64,000 nt of DNA, taken from contig NZ_JAGIAS010000010.1 of the NCBI RefSeq assembly GCF_017744695.1, positions 62,001-126,000 on the forward strand, given 5' to 3'. Each line of letters starts with the position of its first letter. The stretch's first letter is position 1. The notes under the pieces were generated by a model. That model saw only the letters and a program-made list of their open reading frames with translations, ran no database searches and was not told the DNA's origin. Of this stretch, positions 18,386 through 26,838 are shown in pieces. Both the position numbers and the translations under genes were made by a program. This stretch comes from Dyadobacter sp. Lineage in GTDB: Bacteria > Bacteroidota > Bacteroidia > Cytophagales > Spirosomataceae.

Positions 18386-20818
18386 CTAGAACGGTAACCC
18401 GACCGCAATATTCAATATCAGATTCTCCTTTCGCCACGCCCGGCTTCCAAATTTGATTTCATTGAATACCCAAGGATTTTTGTACTCCACCACGCCTTCA
18501 TCGCTCACATTCTTAACCTCGTTCACATACCATGGCTTGCGGAATGGCGTAGCGAGGTCGAGCCGGAAAATCAGGTAAGAAAAGTCGAGGCGTAAACCGA
18601 TACCTCCGCCGACAGCTACTTGTTTTAAAAATTTGTTGCTGATCAATGCGGTGCCGGGGTAAGCGGCGCGAGTACTATCGCCGAAGGACCAGATATTTCC
18701 AGCGTCCACAAAAACAGCTCCGTTAATAATATCTGTAAACTTCATCCGCACTTCCGAATTGAATTCCATGCGGATATCAGCAAAAGACTGATAGCCGATC
18801 AAGCGAATAGATAATGTATCCGGGGCAACGGCGCCGGGCCCCAGTGACCGCGGACGAAATGCTCTGATCCCCGTGCTACCGCCGGCAAAATATTGCTTGA
18901 ATTGCGGTATAGGCATTGTTTTCGAGTTGCCATAGGGTTTGGCCGCTCCCACGAGAATACGGTTCGCCCATTTAATCGAAGGGGTGATCGTGCGGTAATA
19001 CCTTACATCGCCATCTACCTTCACATATTGCAGGATGGGCACTTTGAGAAATTCTTTCGGGTAGCCTTCCGGGTTTTTCTTTGTCAGCATACTTAAAATA
19101 TTTCCGCCCCATTCGATGCCACCGGTCATCGCGACCTGGTTTTTGCTGAATGGTCTTGGGGTAGGGCGGTAGGATACCGAGTAGTTGGACCCCATGATAA
19201 AGAACTTGGTATCCACGAGCCTGAAAAGGCGATCCACGTCCGTTGGGTTGGTATTCGGATCCGTTGCGATTTCCCCGAGCAGCTCCGTGTTGATATTCCT
19301 CGGTTCTACAAAGTTGATGGATATCGGCGTAAGCGTGTGTTCCACCTCCGAATTGCGGCGCCATATATACGACCAGTCCCCGCGAATGGAGCGGGTGGTA
19401 TAAAAGTTGCGCTGTATCCGGTTTTCATAGGCCAGTGAGAGAATAGTTTTGGGTAAAGCCTGGCTCTTTTCAGGTCTTATTCTTACAAACGGGATGATAA
19501 ATCTGGGGAACGACAAATCGGCTTTGGCCCCATACCGGATGTATTCGTTGCCGATGTTGTTGGAACTCGTACGGCTCCCGCCCAGCTGGACGTCAAATCC
19601 GAAGTACGCGTTGATCGCCAGCATTTCCGCACCCCGGAAAAAATTGCGGTGCCGCCAGGTCACGTCTAGCTGTGAGCCGCCCAGGTTATTGGATTTGGTA
19701 CTGGCCGACAGCGTGGTTTGCAACGATTTTTTCTTCATTGGTGAAAGGTCATAATACACATCCAGCAATGCGGAATCGGAGCGGGGCACGAGGTCGAAGC
19801 GGTTTTTAACGAACCGGAAGTTTTGCAGGTTGATCAGCCTCTGAAGGGAAACATCATGCATAGTATTGGTATACATATTACCCCTCCTGAAACCGATGGC
19901 GTCGTAAAATATCCTGCGTTTGTAGTGATTACCGGGATCAGTGACGGTGATGCCCCGGCGCAATGGGTTGTTTGTCACAAGCGCCGTCGAGTCGGTTTGC
20001 TTGTTTTCCTCCGTGCCGGTATTGACGTAAATACGGTTGATAAAATACTGTTTCAGCGAAGTCTGTGCGGTTTCCTTCTTCACTTCGAGAAATAGATTTA
20101 CCTGCTGCGGCCCCAGGGTGGAGTCGGCGCGGCCAATGGTGGAATCTACTTTTACAATCAGGTAGTCGGGGTTGAAATAGTAATATCCTTTGCCTTTCAA
20201 TTCCTGATCGATGCGTGTGCGCTCAGTCGTGATTACTTCCAGGCGGATCGGGTCGCCCTTTTTCAGCAATGTTTTCTCTTTGGCCAAAACCAGGTCGCGG
20301 TTAAAGAGCGAGCTGTCCGGCACGACGTAGCTGATCTCGTTGATCACATAGCGCGGCATTACGTATGCGTCGTATTCGGTGATTGCGGTGCGTTTCCTTT
20401 TGTTTTTGTTGGGGATAACCCTGCCCTTAACGTTCGAGCGGTAATAGCCCTCATTGTCCAGAAATGCGGCCATGTTGGCGGAATTGATATCCACAATGCG
20501 CTGTGTGGCATAGCGCGGTGGTTCGCCGAGCTTTTTACGGAACCAGCTCCGCAACCCGCCTTCGTCTTTCGGTTCTCCGATCCAGTAGTAAAACCATACT
20601 TTCCAGGGAAAGCCAAAAATCGTTTTATTCGCCGGCGGCTTGATGAGCTCTTCCAGTTGATCGGCTACTCCTGTCACATTCGGTTTGGAAATGGTGTCGG
20701 ACTGCACATTTACCTTGTTGCCCACGTAAATGCTCTGGCCTTCGGGTACATATCTGTTGACCGAGCAGCTACCCAGGAAAATACAGATCGCCAGTATATA
20801 TCCTATGTTACTTTTCAT
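18386..20818 (-). CDS. tamL: TamL: TamA/BamA-superfamily outer-membrane assembly protein with lipoprotein signal
   Basis: Starting at ATG 20818, this ~810-residue protein opens MKSNIGYILAICIFLGSC, a lipoprotein signal with Cys18. POTRA-like repeats and a C-terminal 16-strand Omp85 barrel follow; FAGGSTGIRAFRPRSLGPG is the lid-lock-like motif and VGGGIGLRLDFSYLIFRLD lies near the end. A lipid-anchored TamA variant (TamL) coupled to TamB is known in Bacteroidota. Its start overlaps the 3' end of tamB by 11 bp, so the two are translationally linked. Predicted role: moving phospholipid and/or assembling outer-membrane proteins. Confidence 0.92.
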   Translation of the reverse strand: MKSNIGYILAICIFLGSCSVNRYVPEGQSIYVGNKVNVQSDTISKPNVTGVADQLEELIKPPANKTIFGFPWKVWFYYWIGEPKDEGGLRSWFRKKLGEPPRYATQRIVDINSANMAAFLDNEGYYRSNVKGRVIPNKNKRKRTAITEYDAYVMPRYVINEISYVVPDSSLFNRDLVLAKEKTLLKKGDPIRLEVITTERTRIDQELKGKGYYYFNPDYLIVKVDSTIGRADSTLGPQQVNLFLEVKKETAQTSLKQYFINRIYVNTGTEENKQTDSTALVTNNPLRRGITVTDPGNHYKRRIFYDAIGFRRGNMYTNTMHDVSLQRLINLQNFRFVKNRFDLVPRSDSALLDVYYDLSPMKKKSLQTTLSASTKSNNLGGSQLDVTWRHRNFFRGAEMLAINAYFGFDVQLGGSRTSSNNIGNEYIRYGAKADLSFPRFIIPFVRIRPEKSQALPKTILSLAYENRIQRNFYTTRSIRGDWSYIWRRNSEVEHTLTPISINFVEPRNINTELLGEIATDPNTNPTDVDRLFRLVDTKFFIMGSNYSVSYRPTPRPFSKNQVAMTGGIEWGGNILSMLTKKNPEGYPKEFLKVPILQYVKVDGDVRYYRTITPSIKWANRILVGAAKPYGNSKTMPIPQFKQYFAGGSTGIRAFRPRSLGPGAVAPDTLSIRLIGYQSFADIRMEFNSEVRMKFTDIINGAVFVDAGNIWSFGDSTRAAYPGTALISNKFLKQVAVGGGIGLRLDFSYLIFRLDLATPFRKPWYVNEVKNVSDEGVVEYKNPWVFNEIKFGSRAWRKENLILNIAVGLPF

Positions 20819-23800
20819 TGCGCTGCTTTTGGAAAATTTCGCGGAACAGGTCATAATCCGCAGTAATGATAAAACTCACTCCCGTTTCGATGATAAAACC
20901 TTCGAGGATCGACTGGTACTGGTTTTTGCGGTAAGCGCGGAACTTGTACCGGCCATCCTTGCTGATGGCGTAGTCAAGGGCGATGTTGTCGAATACTTCC
21001 GTTGAATTGCCCGAATTCGTCCGGCTTTCGAGCTCGAAATTCTTGCCTACTGAAATTTTCAACCGGTCGTTCAGGAATGCCTTACTAAGGCCTACGTTCA
21101 GGTCGGTACGGGCACCAGTGGTCTGGTCGGCGGTAGAGTTCAGGCCGATGTTGAGGTCAACACCCTTTACGAGGTCGGAGGCCAGGTTATTGAGCTGGTC
21201 AGTGAGGAGCTGGCTTACGCTTTGGCGGGCGACAGCTTCCGCGCTGGAACCGATATTGAAACCGGCCGTCGATTGATCGGTGATGAATTTGTTGGTAATC
21301 AGCAATGCGAATGCCTGTTTGTTCGCCTCGGACGGATTGTTCTGTAAATCTCTCCAGAATGTCTGCGCGGTGATGCCGTCTTCAACCGACTTATCGACAG
21401 AATTTTCAGGTATTGCGATCTTGAATGCGATATTGGGCGTTGTGAGATTTCCTGTGATCACGATCTGTACTTCTATCGGTATCTTGCTCGCACCCTGGAA
21501 TTTGGCGTCAATGGAGCCCGGATCGACCATTACTGGATACGAAGCGGTAATGTTCAAATCGGCCCTCATCGGGTCTCCGGTCCAGAGGAGCGTACTTCCC
21601 TTTTTGATCTCAAACTGCCGTTTCAAGATTTGCAGTGTAAGGTCGTAAGAGCCTTCGGTAAGGTCATAGGAGCCGAGGAGGAAGAGCTGCCCGTTCGGCG
21701 CGATACCCGTATTCAACTGCGCGTTCCCTTTCAGACGGATATTATCGCCATTCAGTTCGTCGATCACCACTTTGAACTCCGATTTGTCGTCTACATCAAT
21801 ATCCAGCGAAATCTGAGAGGCGAAATCCACCATTACATTCTGCGCAGCTTCAACGGAATCCTTTTTTACGGCTTCCGTATTGTCGCTCATATCCACAAAC
21901 TCGATCACGCCTTTGGTCGCATCGCCCGCCTCGGTGGCGTCGCTGGGCATTACCACGGTGATATTGCTACCAGGGTCCACTTTTACATTACCGTCGATCA
22001 CCGACTTCGCTCCCTGGCCCTTTACCGTCAGGTTAGCATCGATGTTGGCCTTTCCAAAAAACAGCTCATTCTGTTTCTGCGTTGAATTGAGGATATTAAA
22101 GTTTTTAGCCGAAATACTCAGGTTATACCCCACATCCGGCAACTTCGCAATGCTCACATTCCCATTGATCTTCGCGGTCTGGTTCAGCGAATCGGTGACT
22201 GTGAAGTTATTGAAATTGATATTTTGCCCATTGAACTGGATCTTTTGCCCGGCCAACGAATACCGCGCTCCCAGTTGCGTCGCATTGAATGCTACATTGT
22301 CAAAATTAACTGCTCCGTCGAGTCGGGGGCTGTCGGTTGCACCGGTAATGGCGATGTTACCGGTCAGGTTGCCTTCCGCCCGTTTCAGCTCACCGAAACT
22401 GAACGCCTCGATCGTCTTAGCACTGAGTTTTTTTACATCCATTTTGAAATCCATCGGACTTTCGGATTTCAGATTATAGCTTCCCCGGAGGCTCACATCG
22501 TTCTGGTCGTTCACGAGCGACATCGCTACCCGGATCAGGTTCTCGGTATCATTTGTCGATTTTAATGCCAGGTCGCCTACTGGAATTTTGGTTACGGCCA
22601 GGTTATTGATGGTCAGTTCGCCCGTGTATACAGGCGAGGTCATATAGTTGCTTAGTAACACCTTTCCATTCAACGTACCAGTCGCGAGCGTCGAATCGAG
22701 CGTTGCAATCTCGATCAGCGGCCCGATGGAGATATTGGCCATGGTAATGTCGAGCGGACTATTGGGTGCCTCGGAAGTGGAGTTGATTTTCAGGGATTGC
22801 CCTTTGTTGCTGATCGCCAGGTTCCTCACATACACGCTGTCGGACGCGTATCGCACGTAGCCCGCAGTGTCGGTCTCCCATTTGTCGTAGTTCAGGAGCA
22901 GGTCGTCGCGCAGGTTGAGGCGATATTGATTGTTGTTGACGGCCAGGTCGCCTTTTACGGCGTGGCGCTCGGTATTGACTGAGTCGCGGACGACAAAATC
23001 GAATTTTACGTCATTGTTGACGATCCGGCTTGCCAGCGAAGCATTCTGCATTCTGAAACCACCCGTATTGATCATACCCACATTGGCATTCAAAGCCGCA
23101 TGGGCTTCAACGGTGCTGAAATCCATCGATGCGCGTTCCACAATGGTACTGTCGTAATTGACCATCGGAACGCTCAGCCGGGCTACCAGGGAAGAATCTT
23201 TCTGGTTGTCCATCTGTGCATGCAGCTGGATCGTCTTCATTTCCCGTATTTCGGGAACAAACACCTGAATTGCCGGGTGATTGTTAAGCGTGGCGTCCAG
23301 GGCGAAGTTTACCGGTTTGGTCACTTCTTTGTAAGTCAGGTCGGGTGATTTGAAATGCTTCCCTACCTCGGTCAGGATCGCGTCGCCAATTTCTGTGTAA
23401 GAATACTGGCCGGTCATTTTGGCTTTCAGAATAGGCGATTCGACATAAGCCTGTTTACCACCGCTGGAATCGGTCAATTGCACATGGATGTTGGAAATAC
23501 CGACCGGCTTACGGTGATGCACCAGCACCAGACTGTCCAGATTGACGGTACCCAGCGGATTTTCGGGATTGGTTGAAGGCATATCTACCTTAATATTGCC
23601 CTTCACCTGTAATGAATCCGCGTACAGATTCAGGGCGGTCAGATCGAGATTCGCTACTTCGAGATCCGCTTTGACCGAAGGGTATTCTTTGGACAAATCA
23701 GCCTGTGCATTCAAATCAAGATCGATATTGCGGTCGTCCATGTTTGCCGAGACGTTGGCGAGGCCATGGTCGATATCTCCTTTCAGTTTCAGGTTTTGAT

Positions 23801-25742
23801 ATACATATCCTTTGATATCTGCGCTTTCGATATTGCCATCCAGCCTTGCTTTCATCGTTTTCGGTGCATATCCAACCCCGTCTACATCGGCGCGCAATGT
23901 CAGTTTACCCATTTCTTCGGGAGGCTGCTTGGTAAGCTTGCCGAGATCGAATTCCGTGAGCGTCAGTGTGCCATTATATTGTGCCCGCAGGCTGTCCTCA
24001 ATGTTTTTAAGATTTCCCGAAAAAGTCCCTGTCCCAAACGAGGTATTGATGGTGGTTGCCAGGGTGAGGTTCTGCATAGAGCCTTTAATCTTGCCGGAAA
24101 CCTTGATCGCGTCAGGTAGCTCTATGGAAGCGGGAACTGTGCTGTCGGGCAGCATTTTAAGCAGATCGGCCTTGGTGGAGGAAATTTCATTGATATTCAA
24201 ATCCATTGCAAGCTTTTCTGAGTCGGGGAGGCCTTTCAAGCGTCCGTCAGCACTTAGCACGGTGCCATCGAGCATGGTAAATCTCGCCTTGGAGATGAGC
24301 ATATCGTCCACCGATCCGGTGATTTGGCCTGTGCCTTTTACGACGCCGTTCGGTTCCTTGTCGAATGGTGGGGTTTTGGCCAGATCGGGTACCAGAAGCA
24401 AAATGTCTGCGAAGGCAACGCGGCTGTCGGTGAGCCGCAGTTTGAGTTTTACCTTACCAATGTCGCTGGTGAGCTGATCGAGGTTTTTGTAGCGCAGGCT
24501 CAGCTCGTCCCGCAAGAGGGTATTGGGTGTTTTGAGGTAAAGGTTGCGGAGATAGGTTTCCTGATCGCCGTAAGCAAAGTTGGTACGGAATGCATCGAGG
24601 CGGAAGCCGCTTTTTTCCTTAAATGAGGCAGATTTCAGTGCGCCTGCAATGTTTTCCGGCGAGAAAAGGAAATCCTGCAAATCTACATTCAGGTCTTTGA
24701 TGTTGAGGTGTGCGTAGTCGAGTCCCTTGGGTACCGCGGGAGAATTGAAGTCGTCATAGCGGATATCATTGTCCGCCAGTTTGATTTCTCCCACTTTAAC
24801 ATACCAACCCGGGGCAGAGGTAGTGTCCTTCTTTTCCGTTGGAGCGGAGGCGGTTTTGGGCTTTTTCGCGAATTCCGCGAAAAGCGACATGTTTTGTAGT
24901 GAAACATTCTTCACGTCCACGTGCTGGCTGCCCATGTAAATGCTGTTCACATGCCCGGTCAGTTTCCCGACGGTCATTCCATTTTTCAACCCCGACGTTT
25001 CATCGTCGAATTGCCATTTGAACTGCTGAATATCGATATCACCGGCTCTGATATCGAGCGAGTCGGCCGGATCGGGCTTGGGCTCGGGGCCGGCAGCAGC
25101 TACTTTTAAGGCAGGGTACATCCTCAGTTTCACCTGGCTGTTATGCAATGCCGTGCTGGTGAGGTGGTATTGAGAAATCGTTGGATTGAATTTATCGAAC
25201 TTGACAACCGCCGAGTCGATATTTCCCGAGGCGTCGGTTCCGATCACCGCGTCGCGGTAAGAAAACCGGACTTTTTTCAGCGATATTTGATTCAGCCGCA
25301 TTTTCAGCGGTTTGGACGGAGTAGTGTCAACTTCCGTGTCGGTACCGGCAAATGCGTCTACAATAAACTGGAAATTGAATGTCGTGTCTGGCAAAACACG
25401 GTTGATGTGGGCATTTACCTCTTCCAGTTCCACCTTGTTGATACCAATGTCTCCCTTAATGAGGCTGTACATATCGAGGTCCACGTACAGGCGTTTGCCG
25501 GCCAGGAGCGTATCGCCGTGCATGTCTTCGAAATACACGCCTTCGAGCAATACCCAGTCGGGCACGTCGAAGCGGATTTTCTCAATATTGACCTTGTTTT
25601 TGAGTTTTTTACGCAAAAAGGAATTCGCCTGGGATGTTAAAAAATTCTGGCCGAACGGTGTCTGGATACCCCAGACCAACACGCCAACCAGAATCAAAAC
25701 TGTCAGAATTATGATGGCTAGTACTTTGAGTGCTTTCTTCAT
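20808..25742 (-). CDS. tamB: TamB/YhdP-type (DUF490) envelope-spanning translocation and assembly protein
   Basis: At 1644 residues this is a typical Bacteroidota TamB. One N-terminal membrane helix (VLAIIILTVLILVGVLVWGI) is followed by a very long repetitive beta-rich body (AsmA/DUF748-like stretches, then DUF3971-like) and the C-terminal TamB domain around GNAQLNTGIAPNGQLFLLGSY. The protein is predicted to form a beta-taco bridging inner and outer membranes and to dock on the TamL encoded immediately downstream. Proposed cargo is phospholipid and/or outer-membrane proteins. The C-terminal sequence DYDLFREIFQKQRNEK fits the family. Confidence 0.95.
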   Translation of the reverse strand: MKKALKVLAIIILTVLILVGVLVWGIQTPFGQNFLTSQANSFLRKKLKNKVNIEKIRFDVPDWVLLEGVYFEDMHGDTLLAGKRLYVDLDMYSLIKGDIGINKVELEEVNAHINRVLPDTTFNFQFIVDAFAGTDTEVDTTPSKPLKMRLNQISLKKVRFSYRDAVIGTDASGNIDSAVVKFDKFNPTISQYHLTSTALHNSQVKLRMYPALKVAAAGPEPKPDPADSLDIRAGDIDIQQFKWQFDDETSGLKNGMTVGKLTGHVNSIYMGSQHVDVKNVSLQNMSLFAEFAKKPKTASAPTEKKDTTSAPGWYVKVGEIKLADNDIRYDDFNSPAVPKGLDYAHLNIKDLNVDLQDFLFSPENIAGALKSASFKEKSGFRLDAFRTNFAYGDQETYLRNLYLKTPNTLLRDELSLRYKNLDQLTSDIGKVKLKLRLTDSRVAFADILLLVPDLAKTPPFDKEPNGVVKGTGQITGSVDDMLISKARFTMLDGTVLSADGRLKGLPDSEKLAMDLNINEISSTKADLLKMLPDSTVPASIELPDAIKVSGKIKGSMQNLTLATTINTSFGTGTFSGNLKNIEDSLRAQYNGTLTLTEFDLGKLTKQPPEEMGKLTLRADVDGVGYAPKTMKARLDGNIESADIKGYVYQNLKLKGDIDHGLANVSANMDDRNIDLDLNAQADLSKEYPSVKADLEVANLDLTALNLYADSLQVKGNIKVDMPSTNPENPLGTVNLDSLVLVHHRKPVGISNIHVQLTDSSGGKQAYVESPILKAKMTGQYSYTEIGDAILTEVGKHFKSPDLTYKEVTKPVNFALDATLNNHPAIQVFVPEIREMKTIQLHAQMDNQKDSSLVARLSVPMVNYDSTIVERASMDFSTVEAHAALNANVGMINTGGFRMQNASLASRIVNNDVKFDFVVRDSVNTERHAVKGDLAVNNNQYRLNLRDDLLLNYDKWETDTAGYVRYASDSVYVRNLAISNKGQSLKINSTSEAPNSPLDITMANISIGPLIEIATLDSTLATGTLNGKVLLSNYMTSPVYTGELTINNLAVTKIPVGDLALKSTNDTENLIRVAMSLVNDQNDVSLRGSYNLKSESPMDFKMDVKKLSAKTIEAFSFGELKRAEGNLTGNIAITGATDSPRLDGAVNFDNVAFNATQLGARYSLAGQKIQFNGQNINFNNFTVTDSLNQTAKINGNVSIAKLPDVGYNLSISAKNFNILNSTQKQNELFFGKANIDANLTVKGQGAKSVIDGNVKVDPGSNITVVMPSDATEAGDATKGVIEFVDMSDNTEAVKKDSVEAAQNVMVDFASQISLDIDVDDKSEFKVVIDELNGDNIRLKGNAQLNTGIAPNGQLFLLGSYDLTEGSYDLTLQILKRQFEIKKGSTLLWTGDPMRADLNITASYPVMVDPGSIDAKFQGASKIPIEVQIVITGNLTTPNIAFKIAIPENSVDKSVEDGITAQTFWRDLQNNPSEANKQAFALLITNKFITDQSTAGFNIGSSAEAVARQSVSQLLTDQLNNLASDLVKGVDLNIGLNSTADQTTGARTDLNVGLSKAFLNDRLKISVGKNFELESRTNSGNSTEVFDNIALDYAISKDGRYKFRAYRKNQYQSILEGFIIETGVSFIITADYDLFREIFQKQRNEK

Positions 25743-25853
25743 CCCAGGCTGATTTCCGCCATACTGCGGCGTTGAGAATCTTGGTTTTCATTAACCCTGC
25801 CTGTCAGACGCATACATCCGACAGGCAGGTACAGGATTAGAACAATACCTTTT

Positions 25854-26564
25854 TTATCTCTTGAACAGTTCGACGTTCACATTTTCGTTCACGGTCAGCG
25901 CCGATTTGATCGTCACCGGCTTCTTGTCGGAGCTGTTAAGTTCCACGAGTTTGGCGGGGTACAAAATACCATACGCGGATTTGGCGTAATCTGATAAATC
26001 GGTGGTGGTTTCCACGCCAGCCTGGTTCATTTTCTCGCGTACGAGCAGACCAGATTTTGCGTCGAAATAGAGGTTGTATTTTACCCCTTTACCCTGCAAT
26101 TCCACATTGTTTACCTGCACGCCATTGAGTGTTTCGGTACCAACAGTCGTTGCAATCAGTCCGCGATCTTTGTAATTAATGAATGGAACGAGGTTGTCAT
26201 ACAATTCCATGCGCATGTTTTGCTGCTCCGCCTGGCTGAGGTCTTTCACATCTACTTTCTGCCCGATCGGTACTTTGATCCACCCCTGGTCGCCCTTCAC
26301 GGTGTACACAAAGCTGCGTTTCATGATGGTTTTGTTTTTGTAGATCGACTGCTCGGGAATAGAGGCGGTGATCACGGCATCATAAGGAGTGGCTGCGGCG
26401 GCGGAGTAGCTTCTTTTCAGGTTGTAGGATTTTATACCGTCCCAAAGGCTTTTGCCACCCGTTGCTTTGTAAAATTGTGAAAATATGGAGTCAGCGGGCA
26501 GTTTTTGTGCGTAAGAACCAGCCGTAACCAATAGCAATGCGGCCAGCATTTTGATCTTTTTCAT
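25854..26564 (-). CDS. Exported LolA-like / outer-membrane lipoprotein-sorting-like protein
   Basis: This 236-residue protein begins MKKIKMLAALLLVTAGSYAQ, a signal peptide. The mature part (ATGGKSLWDGIKSYNLKRSY ... YNLYFDAKSGLLVREKMNQ) has the half-barrel pattern of LolA/RseB-like proteins common in Bacteroidota and often annotated as lipoprotein-sorting proteins. Whether it binds lipoproteins or another lipid is unknown. A separate, more canonical lolA lies at 35748. It is a single gene 111 bp upstream of tamB on the same strand and could precede tamB-tamL in one transcript. Confidence 0.75.
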   Translation of the reverse strand: MKKIKMLAALLLVTAGSYAQKLPADSIFSQFYKATGGKSLWDGIKSYNLKRSYSAAAATPYDAVITASIPEQSIYKNKTIMKRSFVYTVKGDQGWIKVPIGQKVDVKDLSQAEQQNMRMELYDNLVPFINYKDRGLIATTVGTETLNGVQVNNVELQGKGVKYNLYFDAKSGLLVREKMNQAGVETTTDLSDYAKSAYGILYPAKLVELNSSDKKPVTIKSALTVNENVNVELFKR

Positions 26565-26662
26565 GTGTTTTGAGAATTTTGTTTTAAGTTTTTGACCTTC
26601 CGGAATCCGGTTGCCCGGAACCGATTTTTTAGATCACTCTGCGTGTTCGGGGTTTAAATAAG

Positions 26663-26670
26663 CAAAATTA
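26663..26670 (-). promoter_or_regulatory. Bacteroidota -7 element (TAATTTTG) for the LolA-like gene
   Basis: On the minus strand the octamer TAATTTTG matches TAnnTTTG exactly, about 100 nt before the start codon at 26564. A TTTG lies 24 nt further upstream, a longer spacing than the usual 19-21, so the -33 box is uncertain. Confidence 0.5.
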
Positions 26671-26776
26671 ATCGACTCCTGCGCCAGCTATTTGCAAAAA
26701 CCGTTCCATGATGCCAAATGCGGGCAAAAATGATCGTAGCAGTGCTTCCTGAGCCGATCAGGAACTGCTTGTAAAT

Positions 26777-26809
26777 GAAAAGGAAGGGCCAATACGACCC
26801 TTCCTTTTC
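26777..26809 (-). terminator. Intrinsic terminator downstream of the TonB-receptor-like gene
   Basis: A perfect 12-bp stem (26777-26788 with 26798-26809) has a 9-nt loop. It lies 30 bp after the stop at 26839. The stem begins and ends in A/T runs, so it could work in both directions. Confidence 0.8.
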
Positions 26810-26838
26810 ACATATATTAACAATTATTGCCTTGCACA

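Noticed and set aside
25796..25829. Perfect 10-bp inverted repeat between the LolA-like gene and tamB
   Set aside because: It lacks a T-run on either side, so I did not call it a terminator; it may be a processing hairpin within one transcript.
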